DNA of 64,000 bases from Nostoc sp. KVJ3 (GTDB lineage: Bacteria > Cyanobacteriota > Cyanobacteriia > Cyanobacteriales > Nostocaceae): the NCBI RefSeq assembly GCF_026127265.1, contig NZ_WWFG01000001.1:1054001-1118000 (forward strand), given 5' to 3'. The position numbers and the translations under genes are program-made. This document shows, in pieces, positions 43,801-52,852 of this stretch (positions within the stretch are counted from its first letter, which is position 1; each line of letters opens with the position of its first letter). The notes beneath the pieces were generated by a model, which was given only the letters and a program-made list of their open reading frames with translations, was not told the origin of the DNA and made no database searches.

Positions 43801-45221
43801 GTATTATTTTCTGAGCAGGTATACTACACAATAATTGTTAAAGGTCAGGATGCTTTAAGGCTGACAAGATAATATTTTTAACCTCTAATTCCTTTTGATT
43901 TGCGTTCTCTCATATCGCTTTTAGTCTAAACTCCAGTTATGAACAGGTACTGGGTCAATTAGATAAAAAACCTAGAACATATCGACAGGTAGCAAGAAAA
44001 GATTATCTAGAAGTAGCTAAAAAACGTCGCGTTTCCCAAAAAGACCGGAGAAAAGCTATAAGAAAACAGCTTCAATATATTAAAAGAAACTTATCTCATA
44101 TTGACCAGCTAATCAGTTCAGGAGCAACTCTAAAAAATTTAATAAACAGACAATATAAGATGTTGCTTGTAGTCGGAGAAGTCTATCGTCAACAACTATG
44201 GTTATATGAAAATAAAAAACAGAGTATTAATGATCGTATCGTCAGTTTAACTCAACCACATATCCGTCCCATTGTCCGAGGGAAAGCTGGGAAAGCCGTG
44301 GAGTTTGGGGCAAAATTGTCGGCTAGTTATTACAATGGATATGTATTTTTAGACCATATTAGTTGGGATAATTTTAATGAATCAGGAGACTTAAAAGCAC
44401 AAGTAGAATCCTTTAAAAACTACACTGGTTATTATCCAGAATCCGTTCATGTTGATAAAATTTACCGGACACGAGAGAATCGAGCTTGGTGTAAAGAACG
44501 AGGTATTAGAATTAGTGGAAACCCTTTAGGCAGACCTCCAGCCAATGTAAGTAAGGAAAAAAAGAAGCAAGCTGTCTTATGATGAAAGAATTCGTAATTC
44601 TATTGAGGGAAAGTTTGGGCAAGCTAAAAGAAGATTTAGCCTGGGTAGAGTGATGGCGAAACTGTCTCATACTTCTAAAACTGCAATTGCTATTACTTTT
44701 TTAGTAATGAATCTTTCTACTCAACTGTCACGCTTTAAGAGTGCTTTTTTATGTCTATTTTTGAAAACAACACCTTTTTTTCGCTCTAATATTATTGAAA
44801 ATTATAGTTTAGCCAATCAAAAACAACAAAAACTTATATTTAGGGCTTGCTTGAATAACTGACCAATCCTGATCTTGCTTTTTTATGACTTTTTCAGCAA
44901 GCCCTAAATAGTTTTCTCGCTTCTTCAAATGAAATTTTCTCCCATCCAGCATCTGTAACTATTTCGTTACCAGTCTTTGCAATGAACAGATTTTCTTCTT
45001 CTACCATCCAAGGGAAGGATGTCTTCTGATGTTTTCTCTTTCGTTTACCCATTGAGCCATTGCAATGTCTATCGCCTTGCCGCCTAAACGTCTACGCACT
45101 CAACTTTAATGCTACCGTTGATTATTTGGTAGGCTTCTTTACCAAAGAGCAACTCCTGTTTGTGACACTACGTACCCCACAAGAGAAATGTACTGTTTTT
45201 TACCTATGTTCATCAGGAGTA

Positions 45222-45482
45222 TCACCCACAAAAATCATCCACCCGGATATCCCGCCAAATGTCAGAAATCTGCCAGCCAGAGTTGCCAACAGACTGTACT
45301 GGAGGATTGTCAAGGAATGGAATATAGTCAGGTTCTCTTGGAAGAAGAATTGCTGCTGGTTGCTCATCAACTACAGGGGCTGAAGAATTGACGGTATCAG
45401 CTTGAAGATTTTGGTCTTCAGCGTGTTGGATTTCCATCATTTTCTTCAGAGTCAGCTTGTCGGATTTTTTGATGATCTTCAT
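45222..45482 (-). CDS. Small hypothetical protein, doubtful
   Basis: 86-residue ATG frame with a Lys-rich start (MKIIKKSDKLTLKKMMEIQH) and an acidic/Pro-rich remainder (LLPREPDYIPFLDNPPVQ). No family, no strong ribosome site. It lies upstream of the IS-broken gene on the same strand and might be its former operon partner. Confidence 0.3.
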   Translation of the reverse strand: MKIIKKSDKLTLKKMMEIQHAEDQNLQADTVNSSAPVVDEQPAAILLPREPDYIPFLDNPPVQSVGNSGWQISDIWRDIRVDDFCG

Positions 45483-45958
45483 ATCTATCTATTAAAAGTT
45501 TTCATTCACTGCTCCCCAAAGGCATCGGCTGAAAATCTGGATGACAGCAAAGTTGTGAGAAATTGGATGTTAATAATTGCACGGAATAAACAAGATACAG
45601 CAAATCTATGGAAAATACGAGTCCCTTGCTGAGGAATTTATCTTTTTCGATACAAATTTCTTTTTCGTGTAGATGCCACAATATTTTACACAGATGTTTT
45701 GGGCACTCGTTAGCCTCATAAAAACCATTAATTCTCAAAATCAAACTGGCATATATCAGTTCAGTAGGAGCTATTCAGTTTCACATCTATGTTTGTATTA
45801 CCTAACCTGCACACTTGCCAAGTTACAAACGTACTTGTTGAGAATGCAAGCACCTTTGTATATATGAGTAGAAGAAATAGAAAAATAACTTTTTAGGTAA
45901 AAAACTGCTTTAACAGAAATGTATAGCCAAAAATTAGTTGCCTACTGAATACTTATGC
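45483..45958. other. Non-coding 476-bp gap
   Basis: A+T-rich, no supported gene. It separates the IS-broken locus from the DISARM genes and should contain the drmC transcript end, but no clear hairpin is visible. Confidence 0.4.
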
Positions 45959-46774
45959 CTACAGCGAGTTTAAAGATACGAGAAACTCTTCCTGAATTAA
46001 ACGGTCGATATGTTCTGCCACTTGATGAGCTATATCTTCACCGTGAACTAGTAGTCCCATTTCCATATTTAATGTCAGAGCGTACTCAGTGAGGTTAGCA
46101 CTGGAAATAAACAGGTGCTTTCTATCGGCGATCGCACATTTAACGTGTAAAGAACCATACCTTCCTTCTGAATCTGTAAGCCGCTTATTTCGTGGCCAAA
46201 TAAAAATATGTGCTTGTTGGGCAATTTCCAGCCCCAATGCTGCACTGACTCCAAAAGGTATTTTACCCTTGCTAGATTCGGGGGTTTCAGCAATAATTCG
46301 CACAGTGACTTCTCGTTTCATTGCTGTTAATAATGCTTTTGCAATCTCTGGAATCTTATAAACAGCAAAACTGACAAGAATTATTTCCCGTTGTGCTTCG
46401 TGAATTAATTGTAGTAACACTTGTTCTGTTCTGCGAAGTGGTATTCCCTCACTTGTGGGGCCAGTCCAAACTAACTCAACAGACAACTCATTCTTTGCTG
46501 CCACCTCACAGTAAATTGCTGTGGCTAATGCAGACGCGATCGCACTACTGTCCAAATAAATAGCTTCCCGACACCATATTTCTAACAATTCCCCTACTAG
46601 TCGGCGAAAATTAGTATTGGGCAGTTGTTTCAAGATTGATGCTTTCAACGCAAAATCACAATATCTTGCTGGAGTAGCTATCAACAAATTAATTACAGCA
46701 TCTAAAACAGGAGATGGAAGTTGTTTGGCACAGGTACGAATTTTAGCCAATAAAAGCGGTGGTAAAAAGCTCAC
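45959..46774 (-). CDS. drmC: DrmC, phospholipase D-like nuclease of DISARM
   Basis: 271 residues from a GTG that overlaps the drmB stop by four bases (GTGA), so the two are coupled; GAGGAG upstream serves as ribosome site. The C-terminal half is one PLD domain: YGSLHVKCAIADRKHLFISSANLTEYA with HxK...D...SSxN, preceded by EIILVSFAVYKIPEIA. The N-terminal half is helical. DrmC is the PLD component of DISARM and was dispensable in the tested class 2 system (from literature memory). Last gene of the minus-strand locus. Confidence 0.9.
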   Translation of the reverse strand: MSFLPPLLLAKIRTCAKQLPSPVLDAVINLLIATPARYCDFALKASILKQLPNTNFRRLVGELLEIWCREAIYLDSSAIASALATAIYCEVAAKNELSVELVWTGPTSEGIPLRRTEQVLLQLIHEAQREIILVSFAVYKIPEIAKALLTAMKREVTVRIIAETPESSKGKIPFGVSAALGLEIAQQAHIFIWPRNKRLTDSEGRYGSLHVKCAIADRKHLFISSANLTEYALTLNMEMGLLVHGEDIAHQVAEHIDRLIQEEFLVSLNSL

Positions 46775-48657
46775 GTTTTCTCCTCTGGGAAGAACGCTAA
46801 GTCTGCGGATAGTACAGTGGGAATAAGTACCGCACGATCCAGATACTTATTGCCGCGTTCACAGGAGGTTTCTGGGCTAAACAGACAAGCATGGCAAGCT
46901 GCCCAATGTAGTGATGTAGCTCCTTTAAAGGGAGTATGTTCTGCACACAAGGGATCAGAAGCACATAACCGCATTTGTTCTAAAGCTTGGTCTATATGGT
47001 ATCCAAGTATTTTAGGCTCTCCCAAACTGACTAAACCACCCAAGGTACCTTCACTATCAGGCGCGGCGGTATAAATTAGTATGCCTGCCATTGGGCCGCC
47101 TTCTTCTTCTGGTCGTTTGGAGTAAATTCGCTCCTTTAAGCTGGCAGCATTATAACCACACTCAAGGGCCATTTGCCGCATCAGGGCGTGAGCAAAGGAG
47201 TGTAGTAAAATGTAGCGTACACCGGGAAATTTAACTTTGTCTGGATCGAGAGAACGAACATTACACCACTTTTTATGAGCATCGAATGCTTGACGCTCAT
47301 AATCTTGCAATAGTTGATTTTGCTCCCATTGATGAAGTGTCGTTTCTTTGAACTGGATAAAGATACCCTCGCCTTTGACTTCACTTGCCGGTACCCATTT
47401 AGGTTTGCTGCGACTCAATGGAACCCGATGCTCTGTGAGAATTTCTCCAGAGTCAATAAAATCACCTGGGGATTGAATGCGTGTAAAGCCAATTAAGGCA
47501 CGAACTTCTCGCAATCTTTCTACTAACACCACCTGCGAAAAGTAATTTTCATACCCAGATGGTGGGTTTACAGTCCGCAGTTGAAAATCTGGGGTATTAA
47601 GATTTGGGTCTGCTGCTGAGAAAATTTGCCATTCAGGTGTTTTCAAGTCCCTGACGCTTTCATCATCAAAATTGCTTTGCTGCTGAAGTTGTTTTTGTTC
47701 AACTAGCGCCCAAATTTTGTCTGTTGTGTATTTAGATAATTCCTGAAGTTGCCCCATAGCGAAGAAAGCTTGCAGTACAGCATCTAAGGCACTAAAGTTA
47801 CTCGCTTTTCCCAAAATAGTCCAGTTTTGATTGACCAACTGCTCTAATTGATTGGAGGTGATGGGAATTGAGAAGGCTGAGAGTGTAATTGGAAACCAGC
47901 TGTTGGATGCTCCCAACAAGATGGTTTTCATCTGTTCGTCGCAGCTATCGTCAAAACCACGTAGATGCGGGTGACGAGCGCGACAATGCGGCATATTTTT
48001 TTTGCCTAATTCACCAAAAGCATCGGATAATCGACGTTCACTGTTGCAGCCGTTGCATTTGACTACAATATCTGTAGGTGAACCCGATACACCGTATTCC
48101 TCCAGCCTGAGTGGCCCCTTGCAGGCTGTATTACCACGATGGACAAAATATAACCAAGGAAAGTCATCTAAATGTCCGCGATCGCAGGAAACGAGGAACC
48201 GCGATGGTATTGCTGTTGGGTCTTTCTTTTGACTTTTGGGACAGTTTAGATGAACGTAACGGGTTTGGTCTGGACGATAAGAATTTTCTTTAAGTTGGAA
48301 ATAAGGATATAAAGGGGCTAGCAACCGACATCTCGGACATACCATCCATCCAGGAAAGGGAGCGACGGGAATTCCTATTCTGGCATATTCGTCAAAAGGA
48401 CTAGATGAAGAGGCATCTTCAGCAGGTATTGGAGGTGCAAGTAGTTTTTTAACTTGTTGGCCCAATTCACGACGAATGGCTGCAAGGAGACGCTGTTCCC
48501 CTAATTCAACTACTCCCTGTTGGGTGTTCCAGTCCTCCAAACCCATGACCATAACTGAAAGGTTTGGCAGGTCGAGTACAGCACCTACACCGAAGGAAAA
48601 TAAAATCTGGCTGGGTCGCAGTTCGCCTACTCTGTATTTATAGTTAGATTGGCTCAT
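46771..48657 (-). CDS. drmB: DrmB, DUF1998-domain protein of DISARM
   Basis: About 628 residues from the ATG at 48657, MSQSNYKYRVGELRPSQILF. I prefer this start because the in-frame extension to 48702 (PNSQFP twice) is encoded by heptamer repeats. Zinc-type Cys groups: MVCPRCRLL...CPKSQ, VKCNGC, and at the C-terminus CASDPLC...CHACLFSPETSCERG. DUF1998 core: YILLHSFAHALMRQMALECG and AGILIYTAAPDSEGTLGGLV. DrmB forms a complex with the DrmA helicase and is a required DISARM component. The gene overlaps drmC. Confidence 0.93.
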   Translation of the reverse strand: MSQSNYKYRVGELRPSQILFSFGVGAVLDLPNLSVMVMGLEDWNTQQGVVELGEQRLLAAIRRELGQQVKKLLAPPIPAEDASSSSPFDEYARIGIPVAPFPGWMVCPRCRLLAPLYPYFQLKENSYRPDQTRYVHLNCPKSQKKDPTAIPSRFLVSCDRGHLDDFPWLYFVHRGNTACKGPLRLEEYGVSGSPTDIVVKCNGCNSERRLSDAFGELGKKNMPHCRARHPHLRGFDDSCDEQMKTILLGASNSWFPITLSAFSIPITSNQLEQLVNQNWTILGKASNFSALDAVLQAFFAMGQLQELSKYTTDKIWALVEQKQLQQQSNFDDESVRDLKTPEWQIFSAADPNLNTPDFQLRTVNPPSGYENYFSQVVLVERLREVRALIGFTRIQSPGDFIDSGEILTEHRVPLSRSKPKWVPASEVKGEGIFIQFKETTLHQWEQNQLLQDYERQAFDAHKKWCNVRSLDPDKVKFPGVRYILLHSFAHALMRQMALECGYNAASLKERIYSKRPEEEGGPMAGILIYTAAPDSEGTLGGLVSLGEPKILGYHIDQALEQMRLCASDPLCAEHTPFKGATSLHWAACHACLFSPETSCERGNKYLDRAVLIPTVLSADLAFFPEEKT

Positions 48658-48661
48658 TTTA

Positions 48662-48735
48662 GGGAATTGGGAATTGGGCATTGGGAATTGAGAATTGGGC
48701 ATTGGGCATTGGGCATTAGGAATTGAGAATTGTGG
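48662..48735. repeat. Heptamer STRR (ATTGGGA/C type) between drmA and drmB
   Basis: About ten tandem 7-bp units, ATTGGGA, ATTGGGC, ATTGAGA and variants. Part of it is open in the drmB frame and would add MPNSQFPMPNSQFPK. The preceding drmA stop lies beside a similar TTCCCNA tract. Confidence 0.8.
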
Positions 48736-48778
48736 ATTATTAAACTGTATTTTTTACCTATTCTCTATTCCCCATTCC

Positions 48779-51700
48779 CTATTCTTTCATTGCTTGAGGT
48801 AAGCGACTAAAGTCATCATCGGGTACTTGATCTTGAAAAATTAACCCTACTGTCGGTTCGACGTTTCGCAGGGAGTTCAAACAAGTAAATTCTTGCCAAA
48901 TTCCTTGACCTGCTGATTCTAATAGTTCAATGGTTAAACCATCACGCTTGTCTGTCTGATATTTGAGAGTACCGCCTCCAATCAAGTTTTGTGCTTTACT
49001 CAACCAGATATCTAATTTGGCTTCCAGTGCTTGTTTAACGAGTTTTTGGGCTTCTGTACCCGCAACTAAATTAGCGCGATCGCAAATTGTATTAATGGCA
49101 GATTGTATATAAGGATGATTGCGTTCAATTCGTCCTGCTTGGTTGTTACCGTTAAATTCTCTACCCGCCAACCGCACAAGGGATATAAACAACGCGGCTA
49201 AACCTCTGTCAATCGCACGGGGCGCAAAGGGTGTTAAAGATAGCGCTTCTACGTGTTGATAAAATGTAGCGTGGTAATGCTCAAATCTTTCGTAGTGGGA
49301 TAAATCTCTAGGACGCGCCCAATTATAAACTGTAAATACGATACCAGGAAATGTCCGCCCGACACGGCTGGTAGCTTGAATATACTCGGCAGTATTTTTG
49401 GGCTGACCTGTAACAGCCATCACACCCAGGCGTTTCACGTCTACACCCACGGAAATCATATTAGTAGCAAGTAAAACATCGAGCGGTTCAAGCTGATCGA
49501 CTTTTTCCCCAGCTTTGCGTTTGGCTTTGATTTGTGCTTCTCGGACTGGATCGAAGGATGTTTCTAGCCTATCTAGAACTACAGGAATATCTGTAGAATC
49601 CTTACGAGATGTAAGTTCCTCCAAGTTAATCCGCAGACGCTTTGCTAGTCCCCGACTATCCATTTTCCCAAGGCGGATGCGAATATCATCATCCACTAAG
49701 CGTCGCATACCCCCCAATTCCCGCATCGAGTTGAAGTAACCGACCAACGTCATCCAGGGGTCAGCACGATTTCCGTATTGTTTGTTTTCATACAGGTCTT
49801 GAGAAGCAGCAAGAATAGCAACATAAACTCGAATTAATGCAGCTTTTAGCCGTCGCCCTGTGGCACAAATACCGACATAGCGCCGTCCTGGATTAGTCTC
49901 ATTTGGTTCTCGCTGGCGTGAGAAGAAATTATCCCCTACATCCAAGCCTTGCGGTGGAAACACTTGTACTTTCCGCAGAAATAGGTTATGCATCTGAGTT
50001 TCTGCTTGACGTATTGTTGCAGTAGAAGCTATGACTTTGGGGCGAACCTTTTTACCATCGACTTCCCAAGAGGAGAGTTGATCTACTGCGGTTTCATAAA
50101 GTCCTACTAACGTACCGAGGGGGCCGCTAATCAAGTGCAACTCATCTTGGATGATTAAGTCGGGTGGGCGTAGGGGGTTGCTGTGAATTGTTTTAGCACC
50201 GGGTAAATACGCAGTTTTTTTATGTGAATTAGTATCTTCAATATCTGATGTCCGAAAACCATGCCGTTCACAGTAACCATCTACTTGCCCAAATAGCATT
50301 TGAATTTCCCCTTTCCAAGGCATTTGGGCAAATTTATCTACCGTAGCAATCAACAGCGTGGGTAAACGACGGTAGATTTCTTCATCAACTACAAGAATGG
50401 GTAAACCTTCGCTTGAAGATTGTTTTTTACTAAACAGACAACGCCCCAAAGAGTCGCCGCAGTAAATTAGAGTACGGGCGCGACCTTTACTAAAAGATTC
50501 GACTTCAATATTTTTACCTGGGTCGATTTTAGAACCACACCACGGGCAATTTGTGAGTTGGTGAGGGGAACCGCTAGCACTTTGCTGGTACTGCCCTCGC
50601 GCTTGTTTGCAAAATTCTTCGCTTTGGTCGGTGTGGTTGGGGGTAGTGCGCTGACCTACCCACAACCCAATACGGAATGGTTCGTTTCCCCATTTAGTTG
50701 GGTTGTCTCTACGAATAGATTCGCAAGCACAAATTAAGGCAGTGGCGCGTTGAAATTGTTGTAGCGTAAGCAGGCGTAGGGTGTAGCGCATCAGGACTGC
50801 AACGCCATATTCTCCAGAACGTCCCGAAATTACTCCTTGTAACCTCCGCAAGCCGATGGTGTAGGCGGTCAAACCCAGGTAAGCTTCGGTTTTACCACCA
50901 CCAGTGGGGAACCAGAGTAAGTCTGCAACAGCATCGGTTTCGTGACTCCGATCGCAATGGTGTAAGTCGGTTATGCTGGGTAAATTCAGCAAGATAAAGG
51001 CTAATTGAAAGGGAAACCAAGTAGGATTAGGAATTTTGTCTAATTCTGGTTTTGGTATTTTACCTTGGCGTGCTTCTTCTGAGTAAATAGAATGAAGACG
51101 CTGCAAGTGCATGGCTTGATTCATAAATCGGAAAGCTTCGGCTGCTTCAGGGTTGGTTTGCAGCAGCGTTAAACCTGACTGAATGCGTTGAAGAGTGCGA
51201 TCGCAATTCTTAATTGCATCCTCGGCTACATCTTGGTAATCTGTCAATCCTTCATTAGGATTAGAAATCCGTTGTGCTTGTTTTTCAATCCAAACTGCGT
51301 AAGCTGTTACCAGAGGATTTAGCTTACTGATAAAATCTGCGGTTGGAGTTTCCGCAAGTTCTTTCATATCCAAAACCAATCCCGCCAATTCAGGAATTTC
51401 ATCTGCTTGAGGTGGAGAGGTTTTGGGAACTTCGTAGACAGGTACAACGTTGGTAGATAATTTAACAGCACATTCTGTAGTATTTTGTGCTGTTTCGGCG
51501 TGGACACTTACCCCATGACCAATGGCGAACTCTACCTGTTTACGATAAAGCATTGCCATTGCTTTTTCTTCAGCATAAATTACCGGGTCTAGCTTACCAG
51601 CCTGACGCGGTTTGTGTCGCTTGAGAAAAATATCAAGATGTTGAAAATCTGCTGATTGTACGCTTAATTCTGGTTGAAATAACCACGCTTCATCACGTAA

Positions 51701-52795
51701 TTTAGCGGGTTCTTTTTGCCCATTAATTAAAAACAAGCTAACAATCCAATCCCCGTTAGTTTGTTGGCGAATTTTGCCTTGTACTTGCACTTGGGGATAT
51801 TCTGAATGCACCGTCCATTTAGGAATTTCTCCCTCACTCAGAGGAATGGGAGGTGAATTTCCTAGAATTTGTTGGCGCTTCCATACCATTTTGGGTGTAT
51901 CATCTTTTTTGGTAATAGTTTCGCTTTTAGTGCGTTTATATTGTCCCCAACCTGCATTAATTTGCAATACTTTGGCTGCACCACTAACGCAAAAAGTCAT
52001 CCCAAAAGATGACGGAAACATCGTTTCAGCAGGTGGTACACTAACCTCAGTTGTGCCTTCCTCGACAGTACCTTTACCAACTACAGCCAATTCATCAAGA
52101 AGTTCTGGTTGTTGATAGTCAACTTCTCTAAATAATTCGTCTTGCACTTCGTCAGCCACAACCGATTTATTTACAGTCTCAGCACTGATGCGGCGTTGTT
52201 GCGGTGCGAGTAACCCTACAAGATAGCGATCGCTTACACTATCCTCATCTACTTCTTCTTCCTCACCACCCGCAGGCCCAAGTAAATCTGCCAGTACTGC
52301 TTTTTCTAATTCATCACGAATTTTATAAGGTGTGGGTAACTGCGATTCCAGAATTTTAATAGTTTCATCTGCTTTTACTTCTAGCTTTTCCTCAACAACC
52401 GGATCAATCGCAAGTATAAATTTCTCTTCTAATAATTCACCTTCGTTTGTTGAAGGTATAAATTGCGTTTCTAATAGTTTTCTCTGTTCCCAAAGTTGAG
52501 GAGTTACTTTAGTTTCTAGCGGCTTTTTCTTAGAACGCGATTTTTTAACTTTCGGCTTCTGCTTGTTAAAGAAATTGATGATATCATTAGCAATTTTCTC
52601 TGCAATATCTCCATTTATTAACCAATCAGCATCTTCTACTTGATCGATTCCGTCCAGTAAAACCACAAGCTGAGATTCTGGTGCAGACACAACCGCACTC
52701 CAATCAAGCTGAATTTGATGTTCCCGCAGTTGTTTGTTGATATTTAGTAAATCCAATTCACCTGGAAGTACAGAAGGAAGCTTAATAATTTCCAT
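48779..52795 (-). CDS. drmA: DrmA, DISARM helicase
   Basis: 1338 residues. N-terminal half is an extended acidic/charged region without clear motifs (EKAVLADLLGPAGGEEEEVD). Helicase core: LLWFPTGGGKTEAYLGL (Walker A, about 660), LIIQDELHLISGPLGT (DExH-like, about 920), STATIRQAETQMHNLF (motif III), LLATNMISVGVDVKRLGVM and YIQATSRVGRTFPGIV (motifs V-VI). A zinc-type insert has NCPWCGSKID. This is the DrmA superfamily 2 helicase that loads on DNA 5' ends with DrmB. The coding frame is intact. Stop codon and C-terminus (AMKE) adjoin a heptamer tract. Confidence 0.93.
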   Translation of the reverse strand: MEIIKLPSVLPGELDLLNINKQLREHQIQLDWSAVVSAPESQLVVLLDGIDQVEDADWLINGDIAEKIANDIINFFNKQKPKVKKSRSKKKPLETKVTPQLWEQRKLLETQFIPSTNEGELLEEKFILAIDPVVEEKLEVKADETIKILESQLPTPYKIRDELEKAVLADLLGPAGGEEEEVDEDSVSDRYLVGLLAPQQRRISAETVNKSVVADEVQDELFREVDYQQPELLDELAVVGKGTVEEGTTEVSVPPAETMFPSSFGMTFCVSGAAKVLQINAGWGQYKRTKSETITKKDDTPKMVWKRQQILGNSPPIPLSEGEIPKWTVHSEYPQVQVQGKIRQQTNGDWIVSLFLINGQKEPAKLRDEAWLFQPELSVQSADFQHLDIFLKRHKPRQAGKLDPVIYAEEKAMAMLYRKQVEFAIGHGVSVHAETAQNTTECAVKLSTNVVPVYEVPKTSPPQADEIPELAGLVLDMKELAETPTADFISKLNPLVTAYAVWIEKQAQRISNPNEGLTDYQDVAEDAIKNCDRTLQRIQSGLTLLQTNPEAAEAFRFMNQAMHLQRLHSIYSEEARQGKIPKPELDKIPNPTWFPFQLAFILLNLPSITDLHHCDRSHETDAVADLLWFPTGGGKTEAYLGLTAYTIGLRRLQGVISGRSGEYGVAVLMRYTLRLLTLQQFQRATALICACESIRRDNPTKWGNEPFRIGLWVGQRTTPNHTDQSEEFCKQARGQYQQSASGSPHQLTNCPWCGSKIDPGKNIEVESFSKGRARTLIYCGDSLGRCLFSKKQSSSEGLPILVVDEEIYRRLPTLLIATVDKFAQMPWKGEIQMLFGQVDGYCERHGFRTSDIEDTNSHKKTAYLPGAKTIHSNPLRPPDLIIQDELHLISGPLGTLVGLYETAVDQLSSWEVDGKKVRPKVIASTATIRQAETQMHNLFLRKVQVFPPQGLDVGDNFFSRQREPNETNPGRRYVGICATGRRLKAALIRVYVAILAASQDLYENKQYGNRADPWMTLVGYFNSMRELGGMRRLVDDDIRIRLGKMDSRGLAKRLRINLEELTSRKDSTDIPVVLDRLETSFDPVREAQIKAKRKAGEKVDQLEPLDVLLATNMISVGVDVKRLGVMAVTGQPKNTAEYIQATSRVGRTFPGIVFTVYNWARPRDLSHYERFEHYHATFYQHVEALSLTPFAPRAIDRGLAALFISLVRLAGREFNGNNQAGRIERNHPYIQSAINTICDRANLVAGTEAQKLVKQALEAKLDIWLSKAQNLIGGGTLKYQTDKRDGLTIELLESAGQGIWQEFTCLNSLRNVEPTVGLIFQDQVPDDDFSRLPQAMKE

Positions 52796-52852
52796 ATTGC
52801 TAATAAAAGTAATAACCCACTAAATATTAATAATTATTCTATTCCCCATTCC

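Larger units (their letters stand above)
42231..43936 (-). mobile_element. Nested IS with 16-bp terminal repeats and TTATGAA target duplication
   Basis: CTGGAGTTTAGACTAA at 42231 is inverted at 43921-43936. TTATGAA flanks both sides (42224-42230, 43937-43943). Removing 42231-43943 restores the outer transposase frame (DFLYEQVLGQ). Confidence 0.9.
41637..44862 (+). pseudogene. IS5/IS1182-type transposase split by another IS and by a frameshift
   Basis: The first part from the ATG at 41637: MYRKEESTPIPPENFELPFE, WVIMANFIPWTEFESEYSS, SFRMALGALIIKEKLGISD, VEQIKENPYLQYFIG (DUF772-type N-terminus) and LILDATCAPGDISYPTDL. After the nested IS it resumes as QVLGQLDKKPRTYRQVARKD and SLTQPHIRPIVRGKAGK, to KKQAVL at 44580. 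One surplus base there shifts the frame, and the rest reads YDERIRNSIEGKFGQAKRRF to 44862. Two independent lesions, so it is dead. Confidence 0.85.
41491..44904 (+). mobile_element. Outer IS (IS5/IS1182-type) with 16-bp terminal repeats and TAAATA target duplication
   Basis: GGGCTTGCTGAAAAAG at 41491 is inverted exactly at the right end (CTTTTTCAGCAAGCCC ending 44904). TAAATA flanks both sides (41485-41490, 44905-44910). The 1.7-kb excess length is the nested IS. Confidence 0.9.
40991..45052 (-). pseudogene. Unidentified 213-residue gene interrupted by a nested IS pair
   Basis: The 5' part (45052-44905) reads MGKRKRKHQKTSFPW...AGWEKISFEEARKLF. The 3' part (41490-40991) continues SPETFQEWYELFLENTDISE...DDESAIDKFLQRSNWTPKQV...ELLWDEDWVDEEDCSGD. 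Deleting the IS and one copy of TAAATA restores one frame of 642 bp exactly. I do not recognise the protein; it is acidic at the C-terminus and basic at the N-terminus. The interruption must inactivate it. Confidence 0.75.

Noticed and set aside
45060..45383. 107-residue plus-strand ORF
   Set aside because: Lies antisense to the spacer and small minus-strand frame; no family or start signal.
46089..46361. Plus-strand ORFs within drmC and other DISARM genes
   Set aside because: Complements of well-supported coding frames.
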